Source of the DNA: Ischnura elegans
Lineage: Eukaryota > Arthropoda > Insecta > Odonata > Coenagrionidae
DNA length: 64,000 nt
Assembly (NCBI RefSeq): GCF_921293095.1
Contig: NC_060247.1
Location: 53,603,111 to 53,667,110 of the forward strand
Reading direction: 5' to 3'
The notes under the pieces are model-generated. The model saw only the letters and a program-made list of their open reading frames with translations, was not told where the DNA came from and did no database searches. Both the position numbers and the translations under genes were made by a program. Shown here piece after piece: positions 11,118 to 23,140 of the stretch. Every line of letters begins with the position of its first letter. Position 1 is the stretch's first letter.

Positions 11118-11199
11118 TACCCTGCTCCTGCCGCGGACCCCGCCGGCGTCGAATCCTTATACCCTGGTCCCGTTCATCCATCTCATCTCCCCGCCACCT

Positions 11200-12010
11200 T
11201 CGTCATACTTAGATACGTCCCCCCTCCCCTGATCCGCCCTCCTTTTTCCAAAGCAGCGTTTCACTCCAGCGGCGTCGCCCTCCCCTCCGACGCCTTCCCC
11301 AGGAGTAATTCCGGTCGTCCCCACCGACGCTGGCGCCGGTGACCCTCTTTTTCTTCACCCCCACCCCCCGAGCTCACAACCAACCCACCCCCAGTTTTTT
11401 TAAGCCTCCTCCTCCTCCGGCTCCCTATCTTCGTCGTCAACCAATCCAGGGTAAGAGTTGGGAAAGGTTGGGCACTTATTGTTATTATTATTTCTTTTTT
11501 ATTTTTCTCGGTCTGGTGTCTCCGAGTCGTCCCCTCCTTCCCCCGTTCCACGCGAACTCTTTTGCCTCCCCCCTATCTCTCCCACCTTCCCCCACTCCCA
11601 CCCACTCATTGTTCCCTCCCCTCCATCATCATCATCTTCTTCCCCTCCTCTTCATATACCATCTTCACCTCTTTCCCCACATCACGCGCACAATTTTTAC
11701 CGGCTCATCCCTTGCTCATTCTCCTCACGCCTCCTCCCCTTGCTTATCTCGCTATCATACCCCGTCTGTACCCCCCCGTAACCTCCTCCACACGCAGTTC
11801 GCCACATACTAAATACAGTCATTCCACCAGAAACTCATCCCTTCTGCTCTTAATCTGGAAAAATCTAACTTATTCTTCTCCCTTGCTCCCTCCAATTAAC
11901 GACAGTGTCCCTCGCCGTGAGGTGACATCGCGAGGGACCCAATCTCTTGGTTTTCCAGACTGTCTCCCCCTTTACCCCCGACACTCTCTCTCTCTCTCTC
12001 TCTCTTGACC
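11200..12010. other. Long pyrimidine-rich tract
   Basis: The + strand is strongly C/T biased for about 800 bp. Open frames in all three frames encode P, S, H and L rich low-complexity peptides, which I do not call as genes. It ends in a (CT)n microsatellite at 11984-12005. Confidence 0.6.
11984..12005 (+). repeat. (CT)n microsatellite
   Basis: Eleven perfect CT dinucleotides at the end of a pyrimidine-rich tract. Confidence 0.95.
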
Positions 12011-12976
12011 CCATCCAGTGATGACGGCCGATGCCACCTAACCTATCTTTCCACTCTTTTTCCTCCCATTTAAGATCATAGGGGATAACTTTTAGTTCGC
12101 TACTCTTTCTACTGTTTAATCTGTCTTTCTCTAGCCTCCTTCCGCATAGGGTCATCGGCTACCGTTGCCATTGATCTATAGGTGCGGTAGAATAAAAGCA
12201 AACGTTTTGGATGGGTGCACCGACGAGGATGGTAGAAAATATTTTTGTCTTGGAAAGAGAGTAAGGATCGACCTGACCCTACCTGTCCGTTGCGTTTCCG
12301 TTCACCAGCCGAATTCACGCACAAATGGAAGATAGAATAGATAAAATCGCATTATATTATTAATCTTTTTTCACACTTATTTGATCTGAATTTAAATATT
12401 CTTTATCAAGCCAAAGAATTAAAAATGGAGTTACTAAGTGGTTAATTGACGTACAAATATGTCGAAACGCTTGAATTTGGCTATTTATCTATTCCCTCTT
12501 ACTTTCCCATTGCCTTTACTTGGATGCTTTGTTGATTTTCTATGCCGACCACTGTTGAATCTTGTCGAATGATAATATTTGGGCGTAGGAACCTACTTCC
12601 TTTGGCACCATAACCTTCCCTTTCCACATCGTTTCCCTTACATTCGCTTTTCTTGAAGTTTCCAGTCCTGCTCTCCGCCTGTATTCCCGTTTGTGTTTAC
12701 TGGAGAGTTACCAAACCCTTACCGTTCACTCCATCGTCTCAATTCGCCAGGTTATCCTTTTTTGACGCTTATTTTGGTTTCTCAGAAAAGAGGGGAAATT
12801 AATTGCCCGGAGTACCTTCAGCTGGAACCCACAGCAAATTTACTGTTCGGAGCAAATATATATGAGTTGTGCGCGAATAGTTATCCTCATTACCTCCGTA
12901 TTTCATCTGTCCAAAACGTTTTTCAATTTCCAATTATAACTTAACTTACTACAATTAATATAAAATGAAACTTCAT
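12011..12976. other. Non-coding, nothing recognised
   Basis: Mixed composition. The short open frames here have no recognisable motif. Confidence 0.4.
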
Positions 12977-13091
12977 TTTGGCATGTGTATTCAGATACTT
13001 GGATATATATTACCAGAGTTAAATGAAACATAGGTATAATTAGACAGACCTACATTTTCTAGAAAATGCCTGAATGTTAGCTTTTACTATC
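12977..13091 (+). repeat. Exact direct repeat, copy 1 (115 bp)
   Basis: Identical by eye over 115 bases to 13472-13586, beginning TTTGGCATGTGTATTCAG and ending GCTTTTACTATC. It is non-coding AT-rich sequence with no TIR. Identity implies a recent duplication, gene conversion or an assembly artefact. Confidence 0.9.
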
Positions 13092-13471
13092 ATTATTGCT
13101 ACTTTTAGGTAAGTTTTTAAATTTCTCCTGGCCTTTATCTACTTTTCTGTAGTCTGGCCCTTTGTTTAGGTGAGTATATTCTTGGCAAACGAATATCTAT
13201 GCTTTGATCATATATTTTACAATTAACAATCTTAGTTATATTCATTGAAATGTCTCGATCATTTCTCGCTGAATTTTATTTATTCATTGAAATATTATAA
13301 ATCATCTTGCATTCCTTCTCTTGCCTTTATTTTCCGAGGAGTTTTCTATCTACTAAATCATCGTTTCCTGCATTTTTTTCATTCTGTGGTCCGCATTTTA
13401 TTTCTCTTCTGTCTTCCTCTTCCTCAAAGTCCTTCATTCCCCACCATTTGACCACCACCATTTCACCACCA

Positions 13472-13586
13472 TTTGGCATGTGTATTCAGATACTTGGATA
13501 TATATTACCAGAGTTAAATGAAACATAGGTATAATTAGACAGACCTACATTTTCTAGAAAATGCCTGAATGTTAGCTTTTACTATC
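13472..13586 (+). repeat. Exact direct repeat, copy 2 (115 bp)
   Basis: Second copy, 495 bp downstream of the first. It begins immediately after a run of ACCACCATTT-type short repeats (13440-13475), so the breakpoint lies in low-complexity sequence. Confidence 0.9.
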
Positions 13587-14459
13587 CCCTTTACTATTCC
13601 CTTCTTCCATTTTCCTTCCGTTCATAAATTACCTACATAAGTTTCACGTTTTTTTTTCAAAGGATAAATTCCATGCAGCAGAGTGTCCCCATCATACTAC
13701 CCTCGTTGTTTTTTTATTTATTCTACTCTATCTACATTTTCTCATTCTTCTCTTTTACTCTTCCTATGTTTCTTGGTAGAACAAATGGTTGGAATAACTA
13801 TTGGTTTCTTCCTCTAATCGCGCAAGGGTGGAAGAAATTTAGTGCACTATTTTAAATTTCCTATAATGATTTATCGTATGGATATTTTTATTAAATGGCC
13901 ACACCTTTATTTGAGACAAAACCGCAAAGGAGGTGGTATTCCTAAAAAAATTATTTTTCTCCAAAACTTCTTTTGAAACATATGGAGAAAGTTAATTTTT
14001 GGGGTAACATTTTCCCCTATGAATTATTGTCACTTCGTTACGTTGAGTCTGGATTATTTCTATACATATTTCTGTTGAGCATTTTTATAGGTAGAAAATG
14101 GAAAAATAATTTTAATTTCTTACAATTCGGTATGGATTATAATGAATTAATTTAATTAATATCAACCGGAAATACTCCCTTGTGCTCCAAAAATCACATT
14201 TACCCATCCTCGTTCATATTTCCGTTGGAAAAATATTTTTAATGAGCATTTAGATAAATGCAAAAATATAAAGAAATGAATATCAAAAGAAGATAAAATT
14301 CTTATACGCACAATATAGACCATTGGGAAAAATGACTTGCTTATTAGCAATAAGCTAATAAAGCTTCGTGTGGGTATTTAATTGTGAATCGTAATTTTAG
14401 TACACCATTTTCATTGTATTATTGCACCAAATATTAATTTGACACGGCGAAGCAGATTG
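13587..14459. other. AT-rich non-coding sequence
   Basis: No RNA gene, recognised frame or repeat. Confidence 0.4.
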
Positions 14460-15060
14460 GACAGGGTAAATGACAAGAGACGAGTTAAGTGCTGGCGGAG
14501 GGCAGAGGGTAAAGGAGACATGGTTGGGAGTTGGAGCTAGTGGGGGCGTGAGGAGAGGGTTTTTACTTTTTTCAGAGCCAGGGCGTGTAAGTTGGGCAGG
14601 CAGATGAGGCGGAGAAGGGGGAGGCGTACGTGTGAGGAGGAGGGGGGCGTGGCGGGACGTGGAAAAGGGATCGGGGAGGATGGTGAGGAGGCGGGAAGGA
14701 GGGCAGGAGGTGGGGGAGGCGGCGAGGCCAAGGCTGCAGGGGAAGGGGGCGAAGGAGGGGCGGTACGGAGCGGAGGGTGCGGAGGTAGAGGGTAAGGGGC
14801 CGTCTGCCCCTGTCGCGCCGCAACCGGCAGTGCAGTGTCTGCTCTACGCTGGAAGCGAGCATTTCTCCAGCTCCTATCCTCCCCCGTCTAAAGTCTCTCG
14901 CTCTTTGTCAAGTCTCCGGGGCAGGAAGACTTCTTTTTTTTCTACCCGTGCGATGGAGGAAGGTGGACGAGGAGGAGGAATGAGGTGGGGAGGAGGATTG
15001 TGTCACAGTGTGTGTGAATGTGCAAGTTCGTGCTCCCTGGGGAGTGTGTAGGGGTCACCG
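14460..15060. other. Purine-rich GC-rich tract (+ strand G/A)
   Basis: A G/A-rich strand gives mirror-image open frames: G, R and E rich on +, P, S and L rich on -. No frame has domain-like sequence. This is the opposite polarity to the tracts at 11.2 and 22.4 kb. Confidence 0.6.
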
Positions 15061-17860
15061 GAGGTAAAGGATTAGTCGGACAGGATTGAAGAGGGAATTG
15101 GACTGATTTCGGAAATGCATTTTCTGATTAGATTCCTCTGATGAGACACGGGAAGAGGGTAATTGGCGAAGGGTGTAAAGTACTGCAAAGTTCGTGAAGA
15201 TAATTTTCCGACTCGTGCTCCGAATGATTCGGAGGAAGGAATCGTTAATTCCGTATTAATCATCACAGTGGACCTTTTTCTCGCGTGCTATCACTTCGTC
15301 TGTGGTATTAAACCATTGTCCCTGAATTTCCTACCTCGTTCAACGAAAACTCTTCAAGTTATTTCGTCGCAAGTGTTGCGATTATTTGGTTTATTTGGCA
15401 CATTGAGGATGTGTGCAGTCCCTGGCGGATCACAGAGCTTTCAAAACCGTCTTCCCTCGGTATTTGTGTCAAAAATCTCTTATATGAGCTGGAGGAGGGT
15501 TTAAAGACCTGAAAATCTTAGAAGGAATGCGAATTTCGAAGAAATTATATAGAAGAGGGTCGGATCAGTTTTATGACGAAAATTATACGTTATTATCCCA
15601 ATCCCACCAAATATGGGAGTATCTGATCCCGGTTTTGAAGCTATTCGGAGAGACCTTCCAGAGCACCGATGTCTAGTACAATCTCAAGGTGCATCACATT
15701 CTCGGCATTTTCATACTGACATCAAGTTTATCGTCACCCTCTCACCCGAGTGAAGCGAGCTACCCACTATTCTTTGTATAGCTAATGACTTGAGTGTCGC
15801 TGTTCGACTTTCCGCGCAACCAATCAGGATTTAGGCTTATTCGTGGGCTAGCAACACTTGGTGGTGGCTTCATTTTCCGTTCTGTCCCTTCTCAACCACC
15901 GACTTTTTCCTCGGTTTCTTCCGGCATTCCCAGCCCCTCTTCTCCTAACTCGAAGACCTCGAGACGGGACGGGGAGATCAGACGTAGAGGATGAAACACT
16001 TTTTTCTTTCCGTATCTCTTTAGTCGGTGCCTTACTTGGGTTAGTCTGACTTTTATCCCCTTGGGTATTGTGACGAATGAGCATCAATGCAAAGTCGACT
16101 GAATTCAAGCAAAAATGACTATCAAGTCATTTTAATTCTTGCAAAATTTTTTATTTCCTACGTAAACTATCAGTTCTGATCTAATTTATATACTTTGGCA
16201 AAAAGCGATAATTATAATCATGAAATCAAATTTTCCACGATAGCACTGAACCCAGTTTGATTTCGGAACTTAAATCGCTTAGGAACCATAGATTTCTATC
16301 AAGTCCTATCAATTGAATTACGTTTCTCGAATTATATATGTTGTAGACATTTCTCTCTCTTCTGTCGAGCAATTGCAATGATGGCATCGGTGTCTGTACC
16401 ATGAGTTGAAATGTTGATCACCAAAGCACTATTAGCCGAAAAATGCCTCCTTTTCATTTCCTCGAGAAATTTTTATCTAGTCAAGCTCTCTAGTGGCTGG
16501 ATCAATACACATCCATTCTTTCGAATTCAGTAAAGCATAGGGGATGGTGGAAAAAGGTCCCTTTGATTATACGTTTTAACTTTGTTTCCCGTTACCAAGT
16601 GCGAGGAATTCTTCGGTGGTACCTTCGATCCATTCTTAGTCATAGGGTACCTCTTGAAGGGCTTCACAAGTTACGGATTTAGTGGACTCTATGAAGACTT
16701 TTCTTCACAGTCGTTTCCTGAAAACTCATCCGGTGCTCCTCATCGCCTCGCGGGACTTCGTTCATTGAGGTGAGTGAATGAGATGGGGGTGGGGGAAATT
16801 CAAACGAGGAGTCGGAGATATAGTATTTAGAGGTCGTGCTGTCAATGAAAGACTTTAAGCCGTATAGAATCCGTATAGAATCGCACCAGGGCATGAGAAC
16901 AATTGAATGCCTATTAAGTTGCTTCCTCCTTTAATAATGAATTGGCATCTTCTTCGTGGCTCGCCGCACTACAGTCAAAGCACTATGTGTGTACGCAGAG
17001 TTTGCTGCAGAGAATATCTTGTCGAATCTATATTTTATTTTAATAACATTTATTGCTATATTTCTTCTTGTTGCTGTATCAATGTTTATGGGCGCAGAGT
17101 CTACACTACTAGATATTTGACATAAATTAGTTCTGGTAATTTTCTGTATCTGAACGAATTTTTTATGAAAAGATCACCAGTAACAGAAGTCATTTTGATA
17201 ATTCTTCTTCTATTATTATCCTTTTCATTTCAATCATAGTATTGACCTATTATTAATAAAATCTGAAAGTTTAAACTTTGCTACTGTCATATTTTTTATC
17301 GATTGACAAAAAATCTGCTTTATACGAATAATTGATTTTCATGGATATTAATTACAACTACACTTTTTTAAAATAATGCTGTGGCTTTCTAAACCTAGCT
17401 AGGGGATAAGAGAGCTGAACGAAATTTGGAGTGCAATTTGTGATGACGGAGATGTATTCGTTAAATGTGCGGAGGGTAAAGTTTATAGATAGATCCCAAG
17501 AATTGGATTTCAACCTCCAATTTTTCTTACTTCCTTGTAAAAATATCTAGAATCTGTGCAGGTGGTGTATGGTGCGGAGTAAAGTGTCGTCCTCCATACC
17601 ACGTATTGATTTCGTCTCGTGAATATATGCATTGTGTTCAATAGCCTGTTTTTAAAGAAATAATCTTTAAAATTTTGAAATACTTAAATGGTTGCTTTTT
17701 TTATTAATTATTTTGATGGGACCTCTTATGTTCATTTGAGCGCGAGACGTTTGAGAACTCAAATAAATAATTTTCTTCTTTTACGGCCAAATTTTGTTTT
17801 TTTTTTTTAAACAAGATTTTCTTTGAAAACAGTCAGTAAATTTTGTTATATTCATGGAAA
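15061..17860. other. Mixed sequence, no gene recognised
   Basis: A 63-codon frame at 16582-16773 ends at a good donor-like AG/GTGAGT (GT at 16771-16772), but has no recognisable domain and a weak upstream acceptor. The patch at 15.8-16.05 kb is GC-rich. Nothing else was found. Confidence 0.35.
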
Positions 17861-17889
17861 TTATATATATATATATAGATATATATTAT
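17861..17889. repeat. (TA)n microsatellite
   Basis: Alternating TA over about 17 bases, then AGATATATATTA. Confidence 0.85.
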
Positions 17890-18165
17890 GTAATTAGAGG
17901 GAATATAAGAGCTTCTTATTATTTCATTCATTTTCCAATATACCTCTCGACCCTCATCCAGATTTGTGCATTATCACTACTTCTTTTAATACCGATATAG
18001 GTAAGAATTCAATGAAACTCTCTTTTAGGAAAGTGTGGAATACTTTAGGGTTTGAGCTTTTATTAAATTAATGTGAAATATCTTACAGCCATGTATTTAT
18101 TTTTCTGAAACATTACATTTTTATGGTATCCTCCCCTCTACTTTCCTCGGGCGCCAATATTTGTT

Positions 18166-18435
18166 GCATCATATTATTAATCCTATGAGATAAACGAATA
18201 TCATAATGTTAAAAACCCTCTTCCTTAATTTATGCAAGTTTATCTTTTGTTTCTCTTTGCTTACAAACTGTTCTTCAGTGTACGAAGTCGATAATTTGTT
18301 GTATCCTTATATTATCCCTATGAGCTAGATGAATATCATGACGTTAAATTCCTTTTACTTGCATTATTTATGCTAGTACTTTGTTTCTCTTTGCTTTTAA
18401 ACATTTCTTCCATGCCCGAAGTCGAATTTTTAAAA
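18166..18435 (+). repeat. Diverged two-copy tandem repeat, period about 130 bp
   Basis: Units at about 18166-18295 and 18296-18435 share TCCTATGAGATAAACGAATA versus CCCTATGAGCTAGATGAATA, then ATATCATRAYGTTAAA, TTTGTTTCTCTTTGCTTW and GAAGTCGAWWWTT. Non-coding. Confidence 0.75.
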
Positions 18436-20496
18436 TGTCCTTTCCTCACAATTAGTTTTTCCTCATCATGTCCCAAAGATAGGTAATTTTATGTCCTCCC
18501 ATGTCTTCCAGCCCCGTCGCACTGTATTCAGGGATTTCCCATCCTTTGGGTCGATGGTGCTTTAGATAAGAAAGAGGAGGAGTGAGTCGGAGACGGTGCT
18601 GGAGGCAGCCTCTCCTGCCGTCTCCTCTCCCATTCCTGGAGAGATCGATTGATCCTGTGGGTTACGTCGACGGGTGTTGGGGAGGGATAGGACCATTGGG
18701 ATTGGTTGTAAGGCCGCCGCCAACGGGGATGGTTGCCGTCGGCGACAGTGATAAGATCGACGGACTCCGGGATTGAATTTTTGCTAGAGATCCGCGGTTA
18801 CATCACCGTAATTTGTCAAAGCCCCTTTGCGGACCGGAGCTGTAAAGAAACCTGGCTCATCTGCCGCATTGGTAGATTCTTTGGTTGACACAGCTGCTGA
18901 CTCGTTACGTGAAAGAGATCTTTTGTCAAGCTGGGTTAAAGAAACATATGTAACACTTATTATTGCTTAAAAACATCAATGGTTGCCTATATTATATTCA
19001 CATTTTAATACGTTTCGATAAACCCTAAACTTAGATCATATTAAAACCTTTGGGTGATTGAAAATTGGCCACCCAAAGGTTGCGTTTACCGTAGATGAAT
19101 TTCGCTGGGATATACTATTAGCAATGTATTGTTTAAATTTAGAATGAATTACTTTTTCAGTCGAAGATTTCTCTTTAAAATGCGGACAATATGCTAAGAT
19201 ATTCACGACTAATATGATTAACATCTGTATAGTGAAAGATAATTCTGTTGTACACACGATTGTTATCACCTCAGGCATTTATTTAGGGGTGATTAATTTC
19301 TTTCTGTCACTTAGTGAACGTAAAAATTTTGAAATAGGATAATAGGATTTCCCTTGATTCCATTTTTTAAATTTCTGCTGGTTATATACACTTACGCAAT
19401 ACGTACGAATTATGTGAAATATGGAAATATAGCGAAGGAAACATTTACCTTTCTGATTTTAAGAGGTATGGAGGGCGTATTATATGTGAGGATATTGTAC
19501 AAATTAGAAAGTGGAACTAGATGTCGTCATACACCTTAATAAAAGCGATTGGTTAAAAACGCATTTTGCCATTTCATCTGCGTGCTCACAACAGTAAATA
19601 TTACTCCAGCATAATTTTTTGAGCATTGTCTCACTGGATATTATTGAATAGGTCAAAATGCTCCTTATGTGACTATGCTGTGGGTTCATTCCATCGAATT
19701 AATGCATAGCGCCCAAAGGAATTGGATTAATTCCTTATATCTCCTCCACACTAGATTAGAGAACAACACATTTATCTTTTACTCTTGTTTATATCTATTT
19801 CTTAGATCTTGAGTGATCAGAGGTTTCTTATGCCATCTCAGCGAACTAAACATGAAATCAAGATCAATGAGGAGAAAAGTGCCTCAAATTTTCGATTCCT
19901 TAGTGAAAGAGTCCGAGTAGTGGCTCACGAGCTGATTAAAACTCCGTGATTAGGATTCATTGGGAGAGAAAGGATAAGTATTCTTCCGGAAAAGTTTTGT
20001 TGCTAATTCTTTGATTTTCGTATTTGATGTTGGATAAATTGTTTGAGGAGGAGATTTCCGTGCCTCTAATGTGTTCACTATAGATGCATTCATTAAGAGA
20101 TTAATTTCAATTCAATTCCAAGTCATGACTTCAGGCAAATTTGGGGTTACTCTATTTATATTCGTTTGCTCATAGTAATGGAGTCGTACATGGAGAATAG
20201 AAAATAGATAAAGTCGCAACCGTTAGCAGTTGTGGAAATTTTATCCAACTACATTATGAAGTAAGAATTCATTGCTCATTTATAATCCTCCTGTTATAAT
20301 TTTTTGGAGGCGTAAATGGTCGTAACTCTTTTTTGTACGAAATGTGTCTTAATATAATTTTATTTCACTGTCTCCAAATATATTAGGTCTCTCTTTTTTG
20401 GTCAGATAGTGCAATAAACGGGAAGATTTAATATAAACATTCCTAATAAAAGGAATAGAAGCAGGTGAAATATAGTGGAATGACATCCTGTAAGTG
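18436..20496. other. Non-coding sequence with GC-rich patch at 18.55-18.78 kb
   Basis: Apart from the GC-rich patch, which has a 64-codon frame of unrecognised sequence, it is AT-rich with no gene or repeat seen. Confidence 0.35.
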
Positions 20497-20610
20497 TTAA
20501 AAGAACAGAGAGATGGCACTTTTCCACAGGTTCACTGTACTTGATAATGACCTAACGGTCGAAACGCGTCGTACTTTCAATAAACCTGTGCCATCTCTCT
20601 GTTCTTTTAA
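20497..20610. mobile_element. Foldback element of the GAAAC-core family
   Basis: Perfect 23-nt arms at 20497-20519 and 20588-20610 (TTAAAAGAACAGAGAG... and its complement) flank a unique centre. The centre holds TTGATAATGACC-TAAC-GGTCGAAAC at 20541-20565, in which GACC and GGTC can pair. The same core organisation occurs in the foldbacks at 43.4, 45.7 and 47.0 kb. No coding capacity. Confidence 0.8.
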
Positions 20611-21702
20611 TACGTACAAAAATATTCGTAGCTAATTTTAATGGCTGAAACTCAGGTCACCGGTAATACTATACTCTTAGGTTTCTCCTTGCGTTGTTAT
20701 TTTTTAGGCGCAATAGTTTTGCAAGAACTGCCGCTTCCGTATTCAGGTCGAAGACAGGTGATAGAAATTGACATTTTTAGACTGATGACATTTGTGTGAT
20801 ATTGCCTAAAAATAACAACGCGCGATGGAATTTGTAAGCATGACATTGACGCTCTAGCTCAATGAAAGCCATCAATTCTACTCAGGGTACTGATTCATCC
20901 TACTGGTCGTAAATAATTTAAAGTAAAAATGTATCGAAACTCTAATTTTCTACTTTTATTTGGCGTTAGGGGAAATAATTTTTAATGATTTTAGGGATGA
21001 GGTATCTGTTAAAAAGCAGAAAACTGTTTCGTCGGTGTTGGAGGATTCAAGCTATCTTCAGAGATTCGGGATGCAAGGCAGGAGAATATTAGGGAACTGA
21101 TGGAACTTGGCTTGGGTAATAATAATAATTCGACTTTATTGGGCGATATTAGGAATAGAAAGTCCCATCGTCCATCTAACCCCTGGGAAAGGGAGAAAAG
21201 ATGGGATGCAGCATGAAAATCATAGGATTAGAGTACTATGGATGAATGTAATGAAAATTAACTATCCGTGGGATTAGGAGTTCTCCTAAATATCAGAAGC
21301 TGACGGCGTTCGAGCCAAGACCGTTCCGTATTGCAGAAAATTGTCTAGCCACCGCAGTACCAACTCTCCCGCCTAATCCCCTTTAACGTACCCTCAGACC
21401 AAAAATGTCAAGCTCTTTCCACCCGTGCTGCCCTCGTATCGCTCCGTTTTCCTCCGTTCGCTCCACACAGAATACCGTTGCGTCAGCGAAGAGCCAGACA
21501 GAGACGCCGAGTCTGCGAAAAAACTTCACGCCTTGCACCACGGCGGCCTCCCGCTCAAAACCATATCCTCCACCCTCCTCCCCCCACTTCGCCCTTAAAT
21601 TTCAACCCCGTTTTTTTCTTCCCTGTGTCCTCCTCTTCGTGTTACCCACATCATATTCTTCTTTTTCAACCCTCCGCTTCCCCTCCCCAAATTCCCCTTC
21701 CA
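20611..21702. other. Non-coding sequence with short (AAT)n
   Basis: AATAATAATAATT at about 21119-21131 is followed by CGACTTTATTGGG, which looks like the tail of a dispersed repeat. CCTAAAAATAACAACG at about 20806-20821 recurs inverted as CGTTGTTATTTTTTAGG at about 20694-20710. The CT-rich frames at 21.4-21.7 kb are compositional. Confidence 0.4.
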
Positions 21703-22293
21703 CTGGGCTGGGTAATATTTCAAATACAAGTGTAATTAAATGCGTATTTGAAATAGATTTTTAATTTGTATTTGGTAATTAAAATATACGACCTGAATGT
21801 ATCTTGTATTTTGTATGTATTTCAAATACAGATTTTTGTTTTTTTCCCATTCTAAAATAAAAAAATACATTTCTAAAATACTTTTGAAGTAGATCTTATG
21901 GCACTTCTGTAAAATTGTGCTTCACAGATTACTTCGTTATCTTTAGAATCGTCTTCTATATGTTTGCAGCTATCCATAACGTGTCAAGGCAGTTTATATA
22001 TGTTGAAAGATCTCTTAGTTCCCATGAAAAGGATTTTGTATTTTTAAAGGTATTTTAAATGCTATTTTATAGCTTGTTTTTCGAATACCCAATTCAAAGG
22101 TATTTTGTATTTCAAATACATTTTGATAGGCATTTTATTTTTACTTCAAATACATTTGGAGCGGCATTTTGTATTTTTTATTTAAAATACATTTGGTATT
22201 TTTAATTTGAAATATTTTTGGAGCTGTATTTAGTATTTTTAATTTCAAATACATTTGTAGCGGCATTTTGTATTTCAAATACTCCCCGGCCTG
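21703..22293. mobile_element. MITE-like element made of TATTTCAAATAC modules
   Basis: The ends CTGGGCTGGGTAATATTTCA and, reverse complemented, CAGGCCGGGGAGTATTTGAA form imperfect terminal inverted repeats of about 26 bp. The right third (22085-22280) repeats a roughly 40-bp module of the form GGCATTTTGTATTTCAAATA with a palindromic centre. I see no matching TSD and no coding. The modules imply a non-autonomous DNA element with internal amplification. Confidence 0.65.
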
Positions 22294-23140
22294 AATTTTG
22301 CCCACATCACATTCTTTCCACTCCCCACTCTTTCGACCCTTCCCTTCCCCGTCCATCCATCCCCCGCATATTCTTCATTTCTTTCCCGTCGGAGGACGGA
22401 CACCACGAGCTCAACTGGCACAACCGTACAGGAGAGAGAGATGAGAGACGAGTACACAGCCGTCCCTCAACTCTTTACGGGGACACCCCCGAATCTGTCT
22501 AGACACCCACCCTATCCTCTCTCTCTCTCTCTCTCCACAGCTGCGAAAGACTCCCCTACTCACGCTCTGCCCGTCCCCCCCATCCCACTGCCCTCTTATC
22601 TTCACCTTCCCACCCCTCCCTACCCAGTGCACAATTTTTTTTCTCTCCACACATCTTTTGCACACACACGCACGCACCAGATCACATGCGTACGCGCACA
22701 CATACGAACTCACACTCGAGAGCTCACATGTGTACTCACATACTTTCCCATTTGCCATTTAGTCTCAAGGTTCTCCTTATCGAGCCGGTTTTCTTCCCTC
22801 TCCTCCTCTCATACTCTTTGTTGTTTTTCTCCTTGTCTCGTTTTCTTCCTTTTTATTGTTTCCCCTTCCCACCTCCTCCCTTCTTCCCTCTCCCACGTGA
22901 CTATCTCCGCTCCGTCCTCTCCTTCTCTTCCTTCCTTTCTCACGTAAGCACACTATATCTTCGTTTTTACCTTTCCTCGTTTCTTTTCGGCGAGACGGGT
23001 AGTAAATATTTACCCGATCGATTTTTTTCCTCTCCCCCTCTTCCCCCCCCTCCATCTGCTCCTTTATTTCGTGCGGCCGTTAGGTTTCTCCTGAATCACT
23101 ATAACTATCTCCCTGCTCACTTGCTCTCCTCCTCTTAGCG
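22294..23140. other. Pyrimidine-rich tract with CT and CA repeats
   Basis: C/T-rich + strand giving P, S and L rich artefact frames. It contains (CT)n at 22517-22535 and an alternating purine-pyrimidine stretch at about 22660-22740 rich in CACA, CGCA and GTACGC. No gene is supported. Confidence 0.6.
22517..22535 (+). repeat. (CT)n microsatellite
   Basis: About nine perfect CT dinucleotides. Confidence 0.9.

Noticed and set aside
11339-12008. Overlapping 96-157 codon frames in the CT-rich tract
   Set aside because: All three + frames are open only because C/T-rich DNA lacks stop codons; the peptides are low-complexity.
20541-20565. Reading the foldback core as a hammerhead ribozyme (TTGATAA, stem, GAAAC)
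   Set aside because: A hammerhead needs CUGANGA; here the box is TTGAYAA. The flanking GTAC...GTAC complementarity would close a two-way stem rather than the three-way junction, and I find no cleavage-site strand. It remains only a resemblance.
22411-23138. Overlapping frames of 115-168 codons on both strands
   Set aside because: Same compositional artefact in a CT-rich and CA-rich tract.
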